A DNA stretch of 64,000 nucleotides, from positions 59,624 through 123,623 of the forward strand of contig QKWP01000636.1 in the NCBI GenBank assembly GCA_003550325.1. The letters are read 5' to 3'. Source of the stretch: Gigaspora rosea (taxonomy: Eukaryota > Glomeromycota > Glomeromycetes > Diversisporales > Gigasporaceae). The translations under genes were made by a program, and so were the position numbers. The notes beneath the pieces were generated by a model. That model saw only the letters and a program-made list of their open reading frames with translations, did not search any database and was not told the origin of the DNA. This document shows positions 23,501-34,930 of the stretch, one piece after another (position 1 is the first letter of the stretch; the number at the start of each line of letters is the position of its first letter).

Positions 23501-23988
23501 CAAGAAGTTCATAATTCTTCTGGTATTCCTTATACTAGACGTGATAAAAGTGAAGTAAAAAAACAACAAATTGCATTAAAGCGTAAGGGTAAATATTCAA
23601 TTTTAATACAATATAAACATAAATTATTTTATTTAATATATTAATTTAATTTATAATTTTAGCAACGAAATTAAATAAATCCAAATCAAAAATCTCTCAC
23701 AAAAGAAAAATTTCTTCAACAAATACTAAAGAAAAAAAATTGCGACAAGAGAATTCTCAAAATGCTGATATTATTGAAATAGAATCGGATAATGATTCAC
23801 AAGATATAAAAAATGAATTTCAGTTAAAAAGTTCCAGAATTATATCATTAAATGAAATTGATAAAGAATCTATTTTAAATATTGAACTAGAAGAAAGAAG
23901 GATAGCACTATTAGAACGAAAAGTCAAACTTAAAAAGAAATTAGCTGAAGCAGAGGCTATTGAATTGCAAAATCGGCAACTAAAATAA
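20594..23988 (+). pseudogene. MULE-like transposase, multi-exon, with several stops
   Basis: Start MDFELSDVEKHQFD at 20594. First introns: 20663-20790 and 21004-21075, both GT..AG; more follow at roughly 80-100 bp each. Reading order: acidic N-terminus, then a FLYWCH/WRKY-like zinc-binding region (MGGGRVHQIKNSPYF..CKFKNDNG..CLEKPI..CSMYKLGDKWHRYV), a linker, then a DDE core. The first D is in LKCFQIDMSYKR (about 22510), and the second in IIGDLDAGQAKGLG (about 22820) followed by CVIHFQRN. The E-type motif SAEAAHALVNKTGK is at about 23330. The C-terminus is basic then coiled-coil (LEERRIALLERKVKL), ending QNRQLK. Stops in otherwise good exons: TAA 21301, TGA 22440, TAA 22593 and TGA 23293. Splice signals are largely kept, so inactivation is recent. 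The MULE assignment rests on motif spacing. Confidence 0.72.
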
Positions 23989-24104
23989 ATTTAGGTTTGC
24001 TTTAAATGCAAATACATTTAGATTAATCTTGCGAATTTGCTTAATTGCTTATTTTCTACATATATATACATAGAAATAGATATGTTTTATAATGCAAATA
24101 TGCT

Positions 24105-24310
24105 TGTAGATTGAATATATAGCACAAATACAATATTGATGATAATATATAGCTATATATTCGATATATATATAGTTAAATAACTTATATTTTTACATAT
24201 TTAAAATAATAAACATGCTTGTAGATTGAATATATGAAAATATTGATGATAATATATAGCTATATATTCGGTATATATAAATAGTTAAATATATATTTAC
24301 ATATTTAAAA
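24105..24310 (+). repeat. Direct duplication in MULE-like 3' region
   Basis: Two copies of an approximately 85-bp segment containing ATGCTTGTAGATTGAATATA and GATGATAATATATAGC. They lie between the transposase stop and the right terminal inverted repeat. Confidence 0.7.
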
Positions 24311-24448
24311 TAATGTACATATTAAAAAATTTAAAGATAAAATTTCGTAAGTACTAGTATAAAAAATTTTATATGTTACAAGCATATATACTATCAAAAT
24401 TTTCGTACGTCTGTCCAAATTAGTAGTACCGTACAGTACTACTTTACT

Positions 24449-25698
24449 GAATACCTCATTCAACAACCCACCGATTTTACTCCACGAACAATTAAAAAGA
24501 CAAAACTACTAGAAACGGACTATAAATATACAAATAACTACTTCGAAGTTGGACATCACGAATCTCGGCAAAAGAATTATCGCAATTGGACAATCAACAA
24601 TGACCAACCCATAGCTAGTTACAATAGAAATTGGCCCTCAAATATGAACGCAGCAAGTTCCCTATTCGCATTCCTGTTAACAACCGCAAAAAATATGCAA
24701 CAATTAACTTAAACACTGACTGTGCAATTCTCCACCATATAATCCAATAATTAATCCTCCTTCAACCTGGTGAACATTATAAACTTACCATAAGAATAAT
24801 AGATGCCCTAATGATGGACAAAAAAATCTGCACTACCCTACACAAAAAAATGAATATTACAAATCACGCTAACCCCTTCCCACTAGATCTATCCCCCCAA
24901 ACTTACATATATAACAGATACACTCTCCAAATCCATGGAATTACCTGCACAATGCTGCTTCGCACTAATATAAAATATATATACAAGATTACTAAACTAC
25001 TTTCTTGGCATAATTAACAAAGACTATCGCTCTGGGATACACGAATTAACAATATAGATTGGGACGCAACAACACAATACCTCTTATATAATGACCGCCC
25101 AAAAGCACTCTACACGGATCTGGCGCGTTCTAATTTGAAAAACTTTTAAGTGAAACTGTTAGCTGAGGAGATACCAACTCACTTCATCCTACATTTCCGC
25201 CACCCAACCAAACACCCTAACCACTTATGCCCTCAATGCTACACAGAATCAGAAGACATTTCACATATAATCACTTGCACTGCAAATCATCACAACCCCC
25301 GCACTAGAATAAAACGAATAATAATAGAATTTGCTAACAAAATTCAACAACCACTAACAAAACTTGATCTATTCATAGATAACTTTTTAGACTTACATAC
25401 CAAAAAGAAACTTCCCCTAGGCATAATTACAAATACATCACGTGCCCCATTTACATCATCAAGACTCCAAATAAAACACGCCCTTGCGATACACCACGCC
25501 ATCATAGAATATATATACAAAGACCTTTGGTTACCTTCAAGACAATCAACTCATTCAATAGCAATGCCCAACCCAACACCGATACCAACCCCTCGATTAC
25601 TTTCAACAACCCCCCTTTCATCTATCTACATTAGCAAAAAATCAATTAAATATATTATATCTAACAATACATCGCTACAATTTTTACTCGCAGCCTAG
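24449..25698 (+). pseudogene. LINE-1 ORF2, RNase H-like and zinc-finger part
   Basis: Continuation of ORF2 after the MULE insertion. From 24450, EYLIQQPTDFTPRTI leads to an RNase H-like region (WTINNDQPIASY, RNWPSNMNAASSLFAFLLT, then LNTDCAILHH after a stop at 24712). The acidic residue expected before ALL-type helices appears replaced, so RNase H is probably inactive. A frameshift and stops follow (25018, 25150). The last open segment (25150-25698) starts VKLLAEEIPTHFILHF. It carries a zinc-binding motif CPQCYTESEDISHIITC, typical of the C-terminus of many fungal LINE polyproteins (zf-RVT type). The protein ends LQFLLAA just before the 3' UTR. Confidence 0.75.
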
Positions 25699-25856
25699 AG
25701 GTCTACGACTATTCTAGCAAAGAATAGGTCGAGAGTAAATCTAGCTCTTACCTTATATCCCCTAGTATAGTACTTTTATATATGTAATTATTATATGTAT
25801 ACAATTTGCTAAATTAATAAAGGATATAGAGGATAGACCTCTCTTTAAAAAAAAAA
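25699..25856 (+). other. LINE-1 3' UTR and A tail
   Basis: Follows the ORF2 stop. AGGTCTACGACTATTCTAGC near its start and GGATAGACCTCTCTTT before a run of 12 A residues (25845-25856). The tail directly abuts the right target duplication. Confidence 0.75.
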
Positions 25857-25873
25857 AATTTTCAATTATTATA
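25857..25873. repeat. Target-site duplication of LINE-1, right copy
   Basis: AATTTTCAATTATTATA, identical to 14101-14117. The tandem repeat resumes directly after it with TTAGCATGTG. Confidence 0.85.
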
Positions 25874-27400
25874 TTAGCATGTGTATTGTTATTTGAAAAA
25901 CTCGGTTACATAAAAATATAAATAAAAAAATCAGAAATGCATTTATTCACAATATGCGTTTACTATAAATGATCATTTGTTTTTAAAGCAGATTAATTTT
26001 TATTAAAATATTCTCTAATTTCTAAATATTGTATAAATAATATTAAATTTAAAAATAAAGCTAAAACTTCTAAAGCAATTATCATGAGCAGTTTTATCAA
26101 TCGAACAATTTCAAAGTATTTAAAATCTAAATATAAATGTAATTCAAGTAAATTTAAAATAATTTAATTTTTTAATAACAATAAAATTATTAAATATTTC
26201 GAATATATTCGAATTAATTAAAATATATCTGAAAATAATTAATTAATATATGTATATATTTTGACTAATTACACAGATTCAAATGATCACATTCCTGGTT
26301 TATTTGATATCATCGTGGGTTAAAATAAAAATTTGAATAATGTTAACAAAATTTGCAAATTTAATATTAAATATTTCAGTATTTGCGCAATGTTTTGAAA
26401 TACTTCGAAACAATTTAAAAATAAAATTCAATTAGATAAAACAAAAGTATAAAAATTTTAATAAATAAAAACTTTTTTATTTACATCTAATAATCCCCTT
26501 AAATACATTAGCATGTGTATTGTTAATTAAAAAAACTCGATTACATAATTAAAAATCAGGAATGCGTTTCATCTCAGCGGATCGGCATAGTTGGGTAAAT
26601 CGACCAATCATGATTGAGGATTATCAAAAAAATTTTGCTCGAAAATTTATTATAGAGCGAATTTACACAAAAACAGCCTTTTTAACTAGCTTTGCATTTA
26701 TAATTAAGTACGTAGAACATTATGAAATTCATGTATTTAATTATAAGCCAAAAGTAGATTAAAAAGGCCATTTTTTTGAAAATTAGCATCCGAATTTACC
26801 CTTGATAGTTACCAACCCATCTTACAATGCCCAACCCATCCTAAAACACCTGAGTATTTCAACAAACGGTAAAAGTACTTCTTTCTACAGCTTAGCATAG
26901 CTCTTTTATTGGATTTTTTTGGTTTTTTAACTTGTCTAGACATCGAAGAAGTCCTTTTGTTAGTTGTAACAAGTGCTTCATTTGTTAGTTTTTCAACGTC
27001 ACTTAGGAGCAAATTTTCATGTAACAGTTTATTGAAAAAAGGCCCAATTATGCCGATCCGCTAATATGTACTAAACAAAAGAATAATGCACAATATGCAT
27101 TACTATAAATGGTTATTTGTTTTCAAAGTGGATTAATTTTTAATTTAAAAATAGAGCCAAAACCTTAAAACAATTGTCATAAACAGTTTTATTATCAAGA
27201 ACTATTTCAAAAGTATTTAAAAATTTAAAAATAATGTAATTCTAGTAAATTTAAAGTAATTTATTTTTTAATTAAAATATATTCGAATAAATTAAAATAT
27301 ATTTGAAAATATTAATTGTATATTTTTTTGATTGATTACTTTTTAGATGAATGTTTTTAAATAGTAAAAAAAAATTTTTAATAAATATGCAAAGCAATTT
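25874..27400. repeat. ~0.57-0.67 kb tandem repeat, rest of unit 2 and unit 3
   Basis: Resumes TTAGCATGTGTATTG, ATCAGAAATGCATTTA and GAGCAGTTTTATCAA, then a new unit starts near 26332 (TTGAATAATGTTAACAAAATT). Unit 3 is interrupted by the TIR element at 26576-27062 and ends about 27400. Only words and order are conserved. The three units are diverged to similar degrees, so the array is old. Confidence 0.6.
26576..27062. mobile_element. AGCGGATCGGCATA TIR element
   Basis: Inverted ends AGCGGATCGGCATAGTTGGG and (right, reversed) AGCGGATCGGCATAATTGGG. The interior includes CCAATCATGATTGAGGATTA and ACAGCCTTTTTAACT. On the minus strand an open stretch (27012-26809) reads MLLSDVEKLTNEALVTTNKR, then a lysine/arginine-rich segment. 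Part of that frame (KLL..LLLSDV) is also seen in a second, reversed copy at 62303-62762, so it may be a shared remnant of a coding region. Protein unknown. Confidence 0.65.
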
Positions 27401-27599
27401 GATTACATTAGAAATTTTTTAATATTAATTGAAAATATTTAAATACAGGCAATATTTTATATTTTTTCTCTTTGTTGTCATTTCTATCCTTTTCATAAAC
27501 ATCTAAAATATTCTATACTTTACTTATTTTGTGTATTTATTTTTACCTTTAAAACTTTTCAAACATTTCGCATATTTTCGAATTAAACTTTCTATTTTA

Positions 27600-27835
27600 T
27601 AAATATTTAAATTAATCCGATATCTCTCTCTTTCTATCTCTCTTTATCTCTCTCTATCTTTTACTCTCTTTATAAACATCTCTTTCTATCTCTCTCACTC
27701 TCTATCTTTCTCTCTCTTTATATATCTTTCTCTCTCTATATCTCTCTCTCTTTATTTTTATATATCTCTCTCTTTATTTCTCTCTCTCACTCAATCTCAT
27801 TCTCTCACTCTATCTTTCTTATAAACTAAAATATT
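27600..27835. repeat. TCTCTCTTTATC microsatellite
   Basis: About 230 bp of interrupted CT-rich simple repeat (TCTCTCTTTCTATCTCTC and variants), strongly strand-asymmetric. It lies just upstream of the pseudogene starting at 27905. Confidence 0.85.
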
Positions 27836-28239
27836 TAAAGCCTTTTGCATACTTTTGCAAATTTTAAAATACCCAATTAATTTTTTGTATACTTCACAAA
27901 CACAATGTCCCCTAAATCTTCAAAAAAAGCAAGACAACCCAAAAAAATCACAACAAATTGAGCTATCTTTGCCAGAATTCTTGTTGGCACTTCTGATACC
28001 AATATAAGGGAAACTGAAAGATCTGCTGAGCATTCTGTTGAATCAAGAGGATTGCCTAATATTCAAATTACTTTGAGATATTCTAAAGATATTTAAATTT
28101 ATAACATTTTTTAAAACCCAGATATCTTTTATATAGGTCATAACTGGATTTTGAACAATTTTGACCCAATTTGCTAAAAATAACAAAATACTGTATATTT
28201 GTTTAAATAACTTTTGATCTAGTGATCAGAATTGAATAA

Positions 28240-28385
28240 GGGCAGTGTCATTAATCACCTGATTATTTTTTATCAGAGGCCTACCCCCCTCTTCTTCAAT
28301 ATATAAATAGTCAGGTTCTTATATATAATTTCAACTTTTTTTACCCCCTCCCCCCTAAAAAATCACCTGATTTTTGTTACTCCCC
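28240..28385. mobile_element. Tourist-like MITE family T1, copy 2
   Basis: GGGCAGTGTCATTAATCACC start, TTTGTTACTCCCC end, TAA on both sides (28237-28239, 28386-28388). Nearly identical to copies 1 and 3. Confidence 0.85.
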
Positions 28386-28388
28386 TAA

Positions 28389-28625
28389 ACTTTTTTTTGT
28401 TAGATGTGCCTCACTAAAAGCTTCATTTTAAAAAAAGTTTGTTCAAATTGGTCTACTAGATGCCAAGATAATCGGCAAAAACTGTTTTTTGCTTCTCAAA
28501 TTTCAGGGGTTTTTGCTGAAAAAAACAAGTATAACCTCTATACTAGATGTCTGGGGTCCTATTTTTTTTATTTCTTTTACTATTTATAATATTTCTAATT
28601 GAATTTTTTATTTAAAATTATTTTA
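28389..28625. other. AT-rich DNA within the decayed gene
   Basis: Probably the remainder of an insertion or a long intron. A repeated TGCCTAATA word on both sides (about 28048 and 28628) may be a target duplication, but I found no convincing terminal inverted repeats. The short open frame here (MCLTKSFILKKV..) is not supported as a gene. Confidence 0.35.
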
Positions 28626-29458
28626 AGAAGTGCCTAATAATATTTTAGGAGCTATAATGAATAAGCTTAATGAGCTATCTGAAAAAATGAGTCAAATCAA
28701 AAGGCGCTTATCCAAAATGGATAATAGGTTTTTTGAAAGTTTCGACTTATCTTACGAAAGCAATTTTATAAATATAATTTTTATTTTTATATCTTAATAT
28801 TTTAATTTATTTAATTTAATTTAAAATAATAAAAAACTATTTTTATATATAGCAATCGGCAAAAGCAATTGCAAAGAAGTTGTTCGAATATTCAATATAT
28901 TCTCCAGAAGATGAATTACAGGAAGCAATGGAAGATTTTCTTGCAAAAATCATATTGAATTTTATGATAGTATAATGGATAAAAAGTGTAACACATATTA
29001 TAAAAAAAATATTGCTCAACCAGTAAATATTTTTTAATTTTGTCTTTTTTTTATATAATAAAAAACAATTCTAAATATTTAAATATATTCGAAATATTTC
29101 GAATATATTCAAACTATTTAGAATAATTCATTTACTAAATATTTTGAATATATTCAAAATATTTTGAATATATTCAAATTATTTAGAATATTTCATTTAC
29201 TTAAAATAAATTATATTTTTAGCTTTTAAGACAGCATCATTCTTTGCAAAGTGCTTTGACAATATATGTGAAGGATGCAATGTTTTTTGTGTTTGGCGAA
29301 AGTCAATTGGATTCAATAAATACTCCTGCAGATGTTTTGAAGTAAAAATCTTTTACCAAAACAAAAGCATGTTATTAGAGCTTTTCACAGCAATATCCTC
29401 TGATCCCAATGGTACGTATATGTTCAGGATCCTAAGCAAGGTGTGGCCGGACAAGTTA

Positions 29459-29610
29459 GGATGGTGACATATATTATGTAATATAATTTTACTATACCTC
29501 TACCTCCCTCCACCTATATAAGAGCAATTTAATTAGCTATTATGAACTTCTATATTTAATGTAAGATTTCAGAGACCCCTCAAAATATTACGTAATATCT
29601 GTCCCTACCC
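29459..29610. mobile_element. Tourist-like MITE, ATTACGTAAT type, copy 1
   Basis: Ends GGATGGTGACA and (right, reversed) GGGTAGGGACAGATATTACG, flanked by TTA (29456-29458, 29611-29613). Subterminal TATTATGTAATAT/ATATTACGTAATAT. It sits within the coding part of the decayed gene at 27905-30263. Confidence 0.75.
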
Positions 29611-30147
29611 TTACTGACCAATATTAAATTGGCATACACAATTGCAGTATGCCAAATAATATTGAACGGTTATTACGAGAAATTAACAATGTCTGAAGAT
29701 ACTGTTAAGGATCGACTTAGAAGAAATTTGGTATGTAATTAATATATAATAAATTATTAAAAGCAAAAACAAAATAGTTAAATATTTTTAAACATATTCG
29801 AAAAATTGCAAAATTTTTAAAAATAAAAAAATAGAGAAAAATGCAACAAAAAAAGAAATACTTCTATCTGGTGAAGAAGAATCAACAGAAGATGAAGAAG
29901 ATAAGGTGGTTGAAAAAGAAAGAGATCAAGGTAAAAAAGAAGAAAACCGCAATAATCCGAAAATGTAATTATAAATTTTTTAAAATTTATGTAAACAAAA
30001 ATTTTACTATGAAAAGTTAATTTAAATATTTTAATATTATATTATTTAGTTTTCTCGAAAGGGCAAGCATGTAAGAAGAACAAAAAGCCCTATAAATCTT
30101 TCAGATTCACTTAAAGATGCAGAAACTTCCGAAACAACTCAAGAAGA

Positions 30148-30254
30148 ACTACTGGAGGGATTTTCTACTGCTAGTGCTGGACACTTGGCTACACATGATG
30201 AACTACTAGGGGATTTTCTACTGCTAGTGCTAGACACTTGGCTACATATAATGC
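30148..30254 (+). repeat. 54/53-bp tandem duplication in the 3' exon
   Basis: GAACTACT..GGATTTTCTACTGCTAGTGC..CACTTGGCTACA occurs twice in tandem. The second copy is one base shorter, which shifts the reading frame from GFSTASAGHLATHDELL to LLLVLDTWLH. Confidence 0.8.
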
Positions 30255-30368
30255 TCAAGAATCTTAATTTATATATATATATTTTTTATTTTATTTTTTT
30301 TTTATTTCTGTTTATTTTTTTATTTATAAATTTATTATATTTTTATATATATTTTATAGAATATTTCT

Positions 30369-30700
30369 AATTTACACCACAGGTGATTATCACCTATAGT
30401 CAATTTGCCAATTAAAATTTAGGATCAAGTGTAACATGTAAATTAATCTTTGTATAACAAAAACAAAGAAATTTTTAAAAAATTGCTAAAATTGCTTCTA
30501 GCCTAAAAACTTGTCTATAAAACTACTTTTTTTTATGCAAAAAAAAAATTCCTTGTAAAATTTTGGTATAAACTATACTTTCTGCCCCATCCCAGTTCTT
30601 ACCCTTACCCTAATATTAAAAAATTTAACTTATACTTAATAAAAATTGTTTGTTTTTATTTATTTATTACAGGTGATAATCACCTGTGGTGAACATTAGT
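30369..30700. mobile_element. GGTGAT-end / CCCTAA-core MITE, copy 3
   Basis: Ends TTTACACCACAGGTGATTAT and, reversed, TTCACCACAGGTGATTAT. Contains TAGGATCAAGTGTAACAT, ACTTGTCTATAAAAC, AAAAAAATTCCTTG and CTTACCCTTACCCTAA. Confidence 0.8.
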
Positions 30701-30764
30701 TAATTTCTATTTTATATTATTATTTTTTGACTTATAAATAAATATTTAAACTTTGAATAATTTT

Positions 30765-31115
30765 AAATACTCTGAAATATTGCGAATACTATTGAAGTTT
30801 TGTCATATAATTGTAATTTCTGACGTTTTTTACTTTTGTTTAATATTTTAATACATTTAAAATAATCTTTATGTTTTGCGAAATATTTTAAATTTTTCAG
30901 AATAAACTATTTTAATTTTGTTTTATTGATAAATTGATCATTTTTTAAATACTCTGAACTGTTGCAAATACTTTCGAAATTTTGTCATATAATTTTAATT
31001 TTTGTCTTTACTACTTTTGTTTAATATTTTAATATATTTAAAATAATGTTTACATTTTGCAAAATATTTTGAATTTTTCAGAATAAACTATTCTAATTTT
31101 GTTTTATTGATAAGT
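30765..31115. repeat. ~183-bp tandem duplication
   Basis: Two head-to-tail copies, each with ACTCTGAA, GTCATATAATT, TTTGTTTAATATTTTAATA, TTTTTCAGAATAAACTATT and GTTTTATTGATAA. A weaker third fragment may follow to about 31160. No coding signal. Confidence 0.7.
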
Positions 31116-31592
31116 TGAATCATTCAAGTTATTTAAATATATTCGAAATACTTTGCATTTTGAACTTTTTTATTTTTAGATATTTTAGTTTATTTAATTT
31201 GAAAACTTATAAATAATTTTAATTATGTTTAAGATTTTTTATTAAAAAATATTTTTGTTTACTAAATATTCATTTGTTTTGTCAAGGCGAGTAATTACAT
31301 GAACTTGATTTCTAATTGCTTCAATATCAATTACATTAAATAATTTAGTTAATTTAAGCCTAGGACATCCATAATAATATGGATTTTTGTCGGATTTAAA
31401 ATCATATCACTGAATTAATACAAGATTATGTATTAAAGCTTTCTTATTACAGTATATTCAAGTTTTACTAATAAATATATCTAAAAATTAAATATTAAAA
31501 ATTTATGTTAATACTGTATTTTAAAAAATTAAAAATTAAAAATTAAACCATGAACAATACCTGTCTATAACAGATTCCTTGATCTGATATAT

Positions 31593-31953
31593 GGGCCCTC
31601 AAAAGTAGAAACCAAGGAATTTGGCCAATCACGGGTTTTGAGAAAATCAGCAAAAACTATTTTGTTACACAAAATCAAACCAATCTAAAATTAGGTTATT
31701 TATGATTAACAATCCTGTTTAAACAGGATTATTAGATCTGTAGATTCCATATTACTATCAGTAAATTTTGGTAAATCTATTTTTAGATTATAGCATCAAA
31801 AGCTTTTAACTGTTGTATCGCAAAAATTTATTAAGTGACCAGACTTTCATTATTAAGTAAAAAAGATTGGGCCTAAAATTTTACACCTAATCAATCAAAC
31901 AGATCAATTTTTAAAAAATAGTCAAATTTCTTGGTTTCTACTTTTGAGGGCCC
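31593..31953. mobile_element. GGCCCTCAAAAGTAG MITE in the Plavaka gene
   Basis: Inverted ends GGCCCTCAAAAGTAGAAACC (about 30 bp in total, with one or two differences). ATATAT-like sequence flanks both sides and may be the target duplication. The Plavaka reading frame is recognisable on either side (AVEELFEYM before and YISDQGICYRQ after, minus strand). Confidence 0.8.
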
Positions 31954-34269
31954 ATATATTCAAATAGTTCTTCAACTGCTATATTGCTATACCAGGTTTT
32001 TCCATAAAAATTATTAGTTGCTCTAATTATAGCCTCATTTTTTAAAGTTATTGAGCTATATATATTAACTATATAATTACCTAAATTAATATTTGTTGAG
32101 TTAAAATATATAGTTAAATGTTTTAAAAAATTTTCAAGTCCAAAATATATTTTAGAACTTGAATTATAATTTTTTAATTGTTGGTTAATAAATTCCTAAG
32201 CATTATTTAAACTAAAAGTTCAAATTAAATTTGTAAATTTATAAGGGTTTATAGTTTTAAAAATTTTTGATTTGCCTGATAATAATTTCGTTGCAATAGC
32301 CTGCCTCTGAATCTATTTAATTTAAAATAATTTAGTAAAGTTTTATAAAAATACTAAATATTATTAAAAAAATTTAAATAATTACCAATTTCATTATTTA
32401 AATTTCTATATTTTGTTTATTAGTTAAATAATAAGGTGCTTTAACAAAATCTTTATGAAGACTTTTATAGGTTTCAGTGGAGAACCCATTTAAAGTACTA
32501 TACTTTCTAATTAAATTAATAATATTATACCCATAAATATAATTTTGAAAACTTTAATTCTGATAAAGTACTTGTTTGAGAAATATTAATAAATTGTTGA
32601 GCCCAATTTATTATTAAATTCTTGAAATAATTAGTTATTAAAATTAGTTAATTAAAATATTAAAATATCAATAAATAAATATAAATTACCTCAAATCTTT
32701 CAAAGTTTGGTCATCGAATTCTTCAGATTGACTCATAATATACATATTATTTCAAACTTCATGAAGATTCAACAACTTTTTATTTAATGCTTCACTGATA
32801 TCTAAGTTATCCAGAACAAATATTATAACTTTTATAAGATTACAATATTCATTAGCTATAATTCTAGAAAGTGATTGAATTCTATTTTTGAATATTTTAA
32901 GCTCTGGAAATCTAGGAATATTTGCTAATCTGTTATCCAATTTATCAAGTATTGAAGCTCTATATGATTGTTTTAAAAGATCATATATAAAAGTAATTTG
33001 ATAGTTAAATAATCCCAAATCTAAATGATGCATTCTATCAATTACCGTAGCTTTGTAAATATTGATATTTCTAAAATAAAAAATTGATATTAAATTATAT
33101 ATTATATATTATGAACTTAATTTTTTTTTTAAAATAATTTAAGTTATTTTAAAATATTTGCAATAATTCGAAGGTTTTAAAATTATTTTAAAAATTATTA
33201 GATTAATATTAAATATTTCGCAACAGTTCGAAAATTTTAAAATTAATTTAAAAATCTTTATAGTAAAATTAATTTTAAATCTTTAAATTATTTGAAATTT
33301 TTTAAACATATTTGCATATTTATTAATTAAAATATTAAATTACCTAAATTTCCAAAAAATATTTGGTACTGATTCAATGCTTACTGTTTGTCCTTTGTTC
33401 TTATTATAATAGTATTGCATATTTTCATGATTTCTAAGTTCTATATCTTTTTTAATGAGATTTGTATTTGTTAAATTATTTCTTTTTACTAAACAAAAAT
33501 GGCAAGGATGTTTAAACCTTGTTGATTTATATGTTAAGCAAAAGGTTGAGCTTCTGGCCAATTAGTGATTATTGTTGAAATTTTTAGATAGAATTAAATA
33601 AATTTGTTATTAAGTAACAAATTAGTTACATTCTTTGAGAATGATTGAATTGGCTCCAAAATTATGTCTAAACATTTACGAAATATTTGTCTTTTTATTT
33701 TTTTTTCTAAATTAGAAGATTTTATTATTGGCAAATAACCCAGTAATTGTTTTGTATCCGGTTTATTACTGCGCCATGTAAGTATATTTCCAAGTGATAA
33801 ATATATTGGGTGAAGCTGACTTTTACCCAATGAATCACAATTGGTAGCATTAGAATATAAAATAATGGATAAAATTTTTGTACCAAGTTGGTAAAATACT
33901 TTAAGTAGTTTTCCACTATTGTCTATTATTTTGCTCTTTTAAATATTTTTTCCCATTCTTTAAAAAAAAAAAATTAATTAATAAAAACAAAATAAATATG
34001 TATGTAAAAATAATATTCATATGGGTGGATCTGCGGATCACCCCAAAATTTTTGACGCATCTAAATTTGACTCATATTGGTGGATCTGCAGATCACATTG
34101 GTGCGTCAGTAATTTGACACACAGATTGGCCAATTAAATTTATTAGATATTGATCTGGGTCATGACCCGATCATATGGAAAATCGCTGCTAAAACGATAA
34201 GTACCAGCTTTTACTTTTTATTCTGAATGTTTTTTTTTCTAAAAAGTAAACTAATACAGTAATACTTTT

Positions 34270-34930
34270 TTTTTTTGTAGGCTTTTTACTTGTTAGAACG
34301 TGAACGTGCAGTACAATCAGTACGATACTAGGAATATATATTCGGGAAATGAGCTTGGCGAAATGAAATCCGGACGGGGAAATGAACTGGGTGAAATGAG
34401 GAAACGATTTAGATCCGGACGAGAGACTAATGATAAGTTTTAGTTTTCATTCTTGTTCTAGTTTTTTTTTTTTTTTTGTATATGAATGAATTAATGATTT
34501 TTTTTATTCAGAGGTTTTTAGGTCTTTGATTGTTGGAATGTGAGGTTGAACTTGAGAATTTAGATCCGGGTTGGAGATTGTAATGGTAAGTATAGTTTTT
34601 TTACTCTTTTTCTAATTTCGATTTTTTTTCCTCTTTGAATAGAATTATAACTTCAATATATTCTCTTTGTAGGTCTTTAGGCCTTTGACTTGTTGAAATA
34701 TGTAAAATATGAAGTTGAACTCTGGAATTTATATCCAGGTGGGAGATTGTATAGATCATTTAGGCCTTTGACTTGTTGGAATGCAAAGTTGAGAATTTAG
34801 ATCCGGGTGGGAGATTGCAATGATAAGTATAGATCTCAATTGTATTCTGGTTTCATTTTTTTTGAATATGAACTAACAATTTCTTATATTAGTAGGTTTT
34901 TGCCCTGTTAGGTTGTTGGAATTGTGAGAT
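34270..34930 (+). repeat. Array A: exon/intron-like minisatellite
   Basis: About four imperfect units of 130-200 bp. Each starts after a T-rich tract ending TAG, continues GGCCTTTGACTTGTTGGAAT, TTGAACT, GAATTTAGATCCGGGTGGGA and GATTGTAATG, and ends with GTAAGTATAG or ATAAGTATAG, followed by another T-rich stretch. T-tract+TAG resembles a 3' splice site and TAATG/GTAAGTAT a 5' splice site. No open frame runs across units. Confidence 0.65.

Larger units (their letters stand above)
20287..24448 (+). mobile_element. MULE-like DNA transposon inserted in LINE-1
   Basis: Inverted ends AGTAAAGTAGTACTGTACGG (left, and matched by the reverse complement of 24427-24448). Target duplication is unclear: GAGTATAT on the left and GAATACCT on the right are alike at five of eight positions. 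The element contains one intron-rich gene (20594-23988), a TATA-like box and a 3' region with a direct duplication at about 24105-24190 and 24218-24305. Base composition drops sharply to AT-rich compared with the LINE on either side. Confidence 0.8.
14118..25856 (+). mobile_element. LINE-1: non-LTR retrotransposon, interrupted
   Basis: Order: 5' leader (14118-14337), ORF1 (14338-16553), ORF2 with endonuclease and reverse transcriptase (about 16650-20288), a MULE-like insertion (20287-24448), then the ORF2 remainder with RNase H-like and zinc-finger parts (24449-25698), a 3' UTR and a 12-base A tail. A 17-bp target-site duplication flanks it. Codon usage is C-richer than the surroundings, which helps separate it from the AT-rich host. 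Without the insertion it is about 7.6 kb, which would be full length. Confidence 0.88.
27905..30263 (+). pseudogene. Decayed multi-exon gene of unknown function
   Basis: Start MSPKSSKKARQPKK at 27905, a basic N-terminus. A TGA at 27959 interrupts the line TTN-AIFARILVG. Further exons: VPNNILGAIMNKLNELSEKM (28628 on, coiled-coil-like), QSAKAIAKKLFEYSIYSPED (28855 on), LLRQHHSLQSALTIYV..AMFFVFGESQLDS (29222 on), AYTIAVCQIILNGYYEKLTM (29632 on), a Glu/Lys-rich exon (29835-29966), and RKGKHVRRTKSPINLSDSL near the end (30055 on). Introns are short and AT-rich. Two Tourist-like MITEs (28240-28385, 29459-29610) interrupt it, along with possibly another insertion around 28070-28620. A 54/53-bp tandem duplication at 30148-30254 shifts the frame. 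It resembles a gene family I associate with these fungi, possibly transposon-linked, but I cannot name a function. Confidence 0.55.

Noticed and set aside
30185..30370. Hydrophobic C-terminal frame as a membrane protein
   Set aside because: It is the frameshifted product of a tandem duplication followed by AT-rich non-coding DNA.
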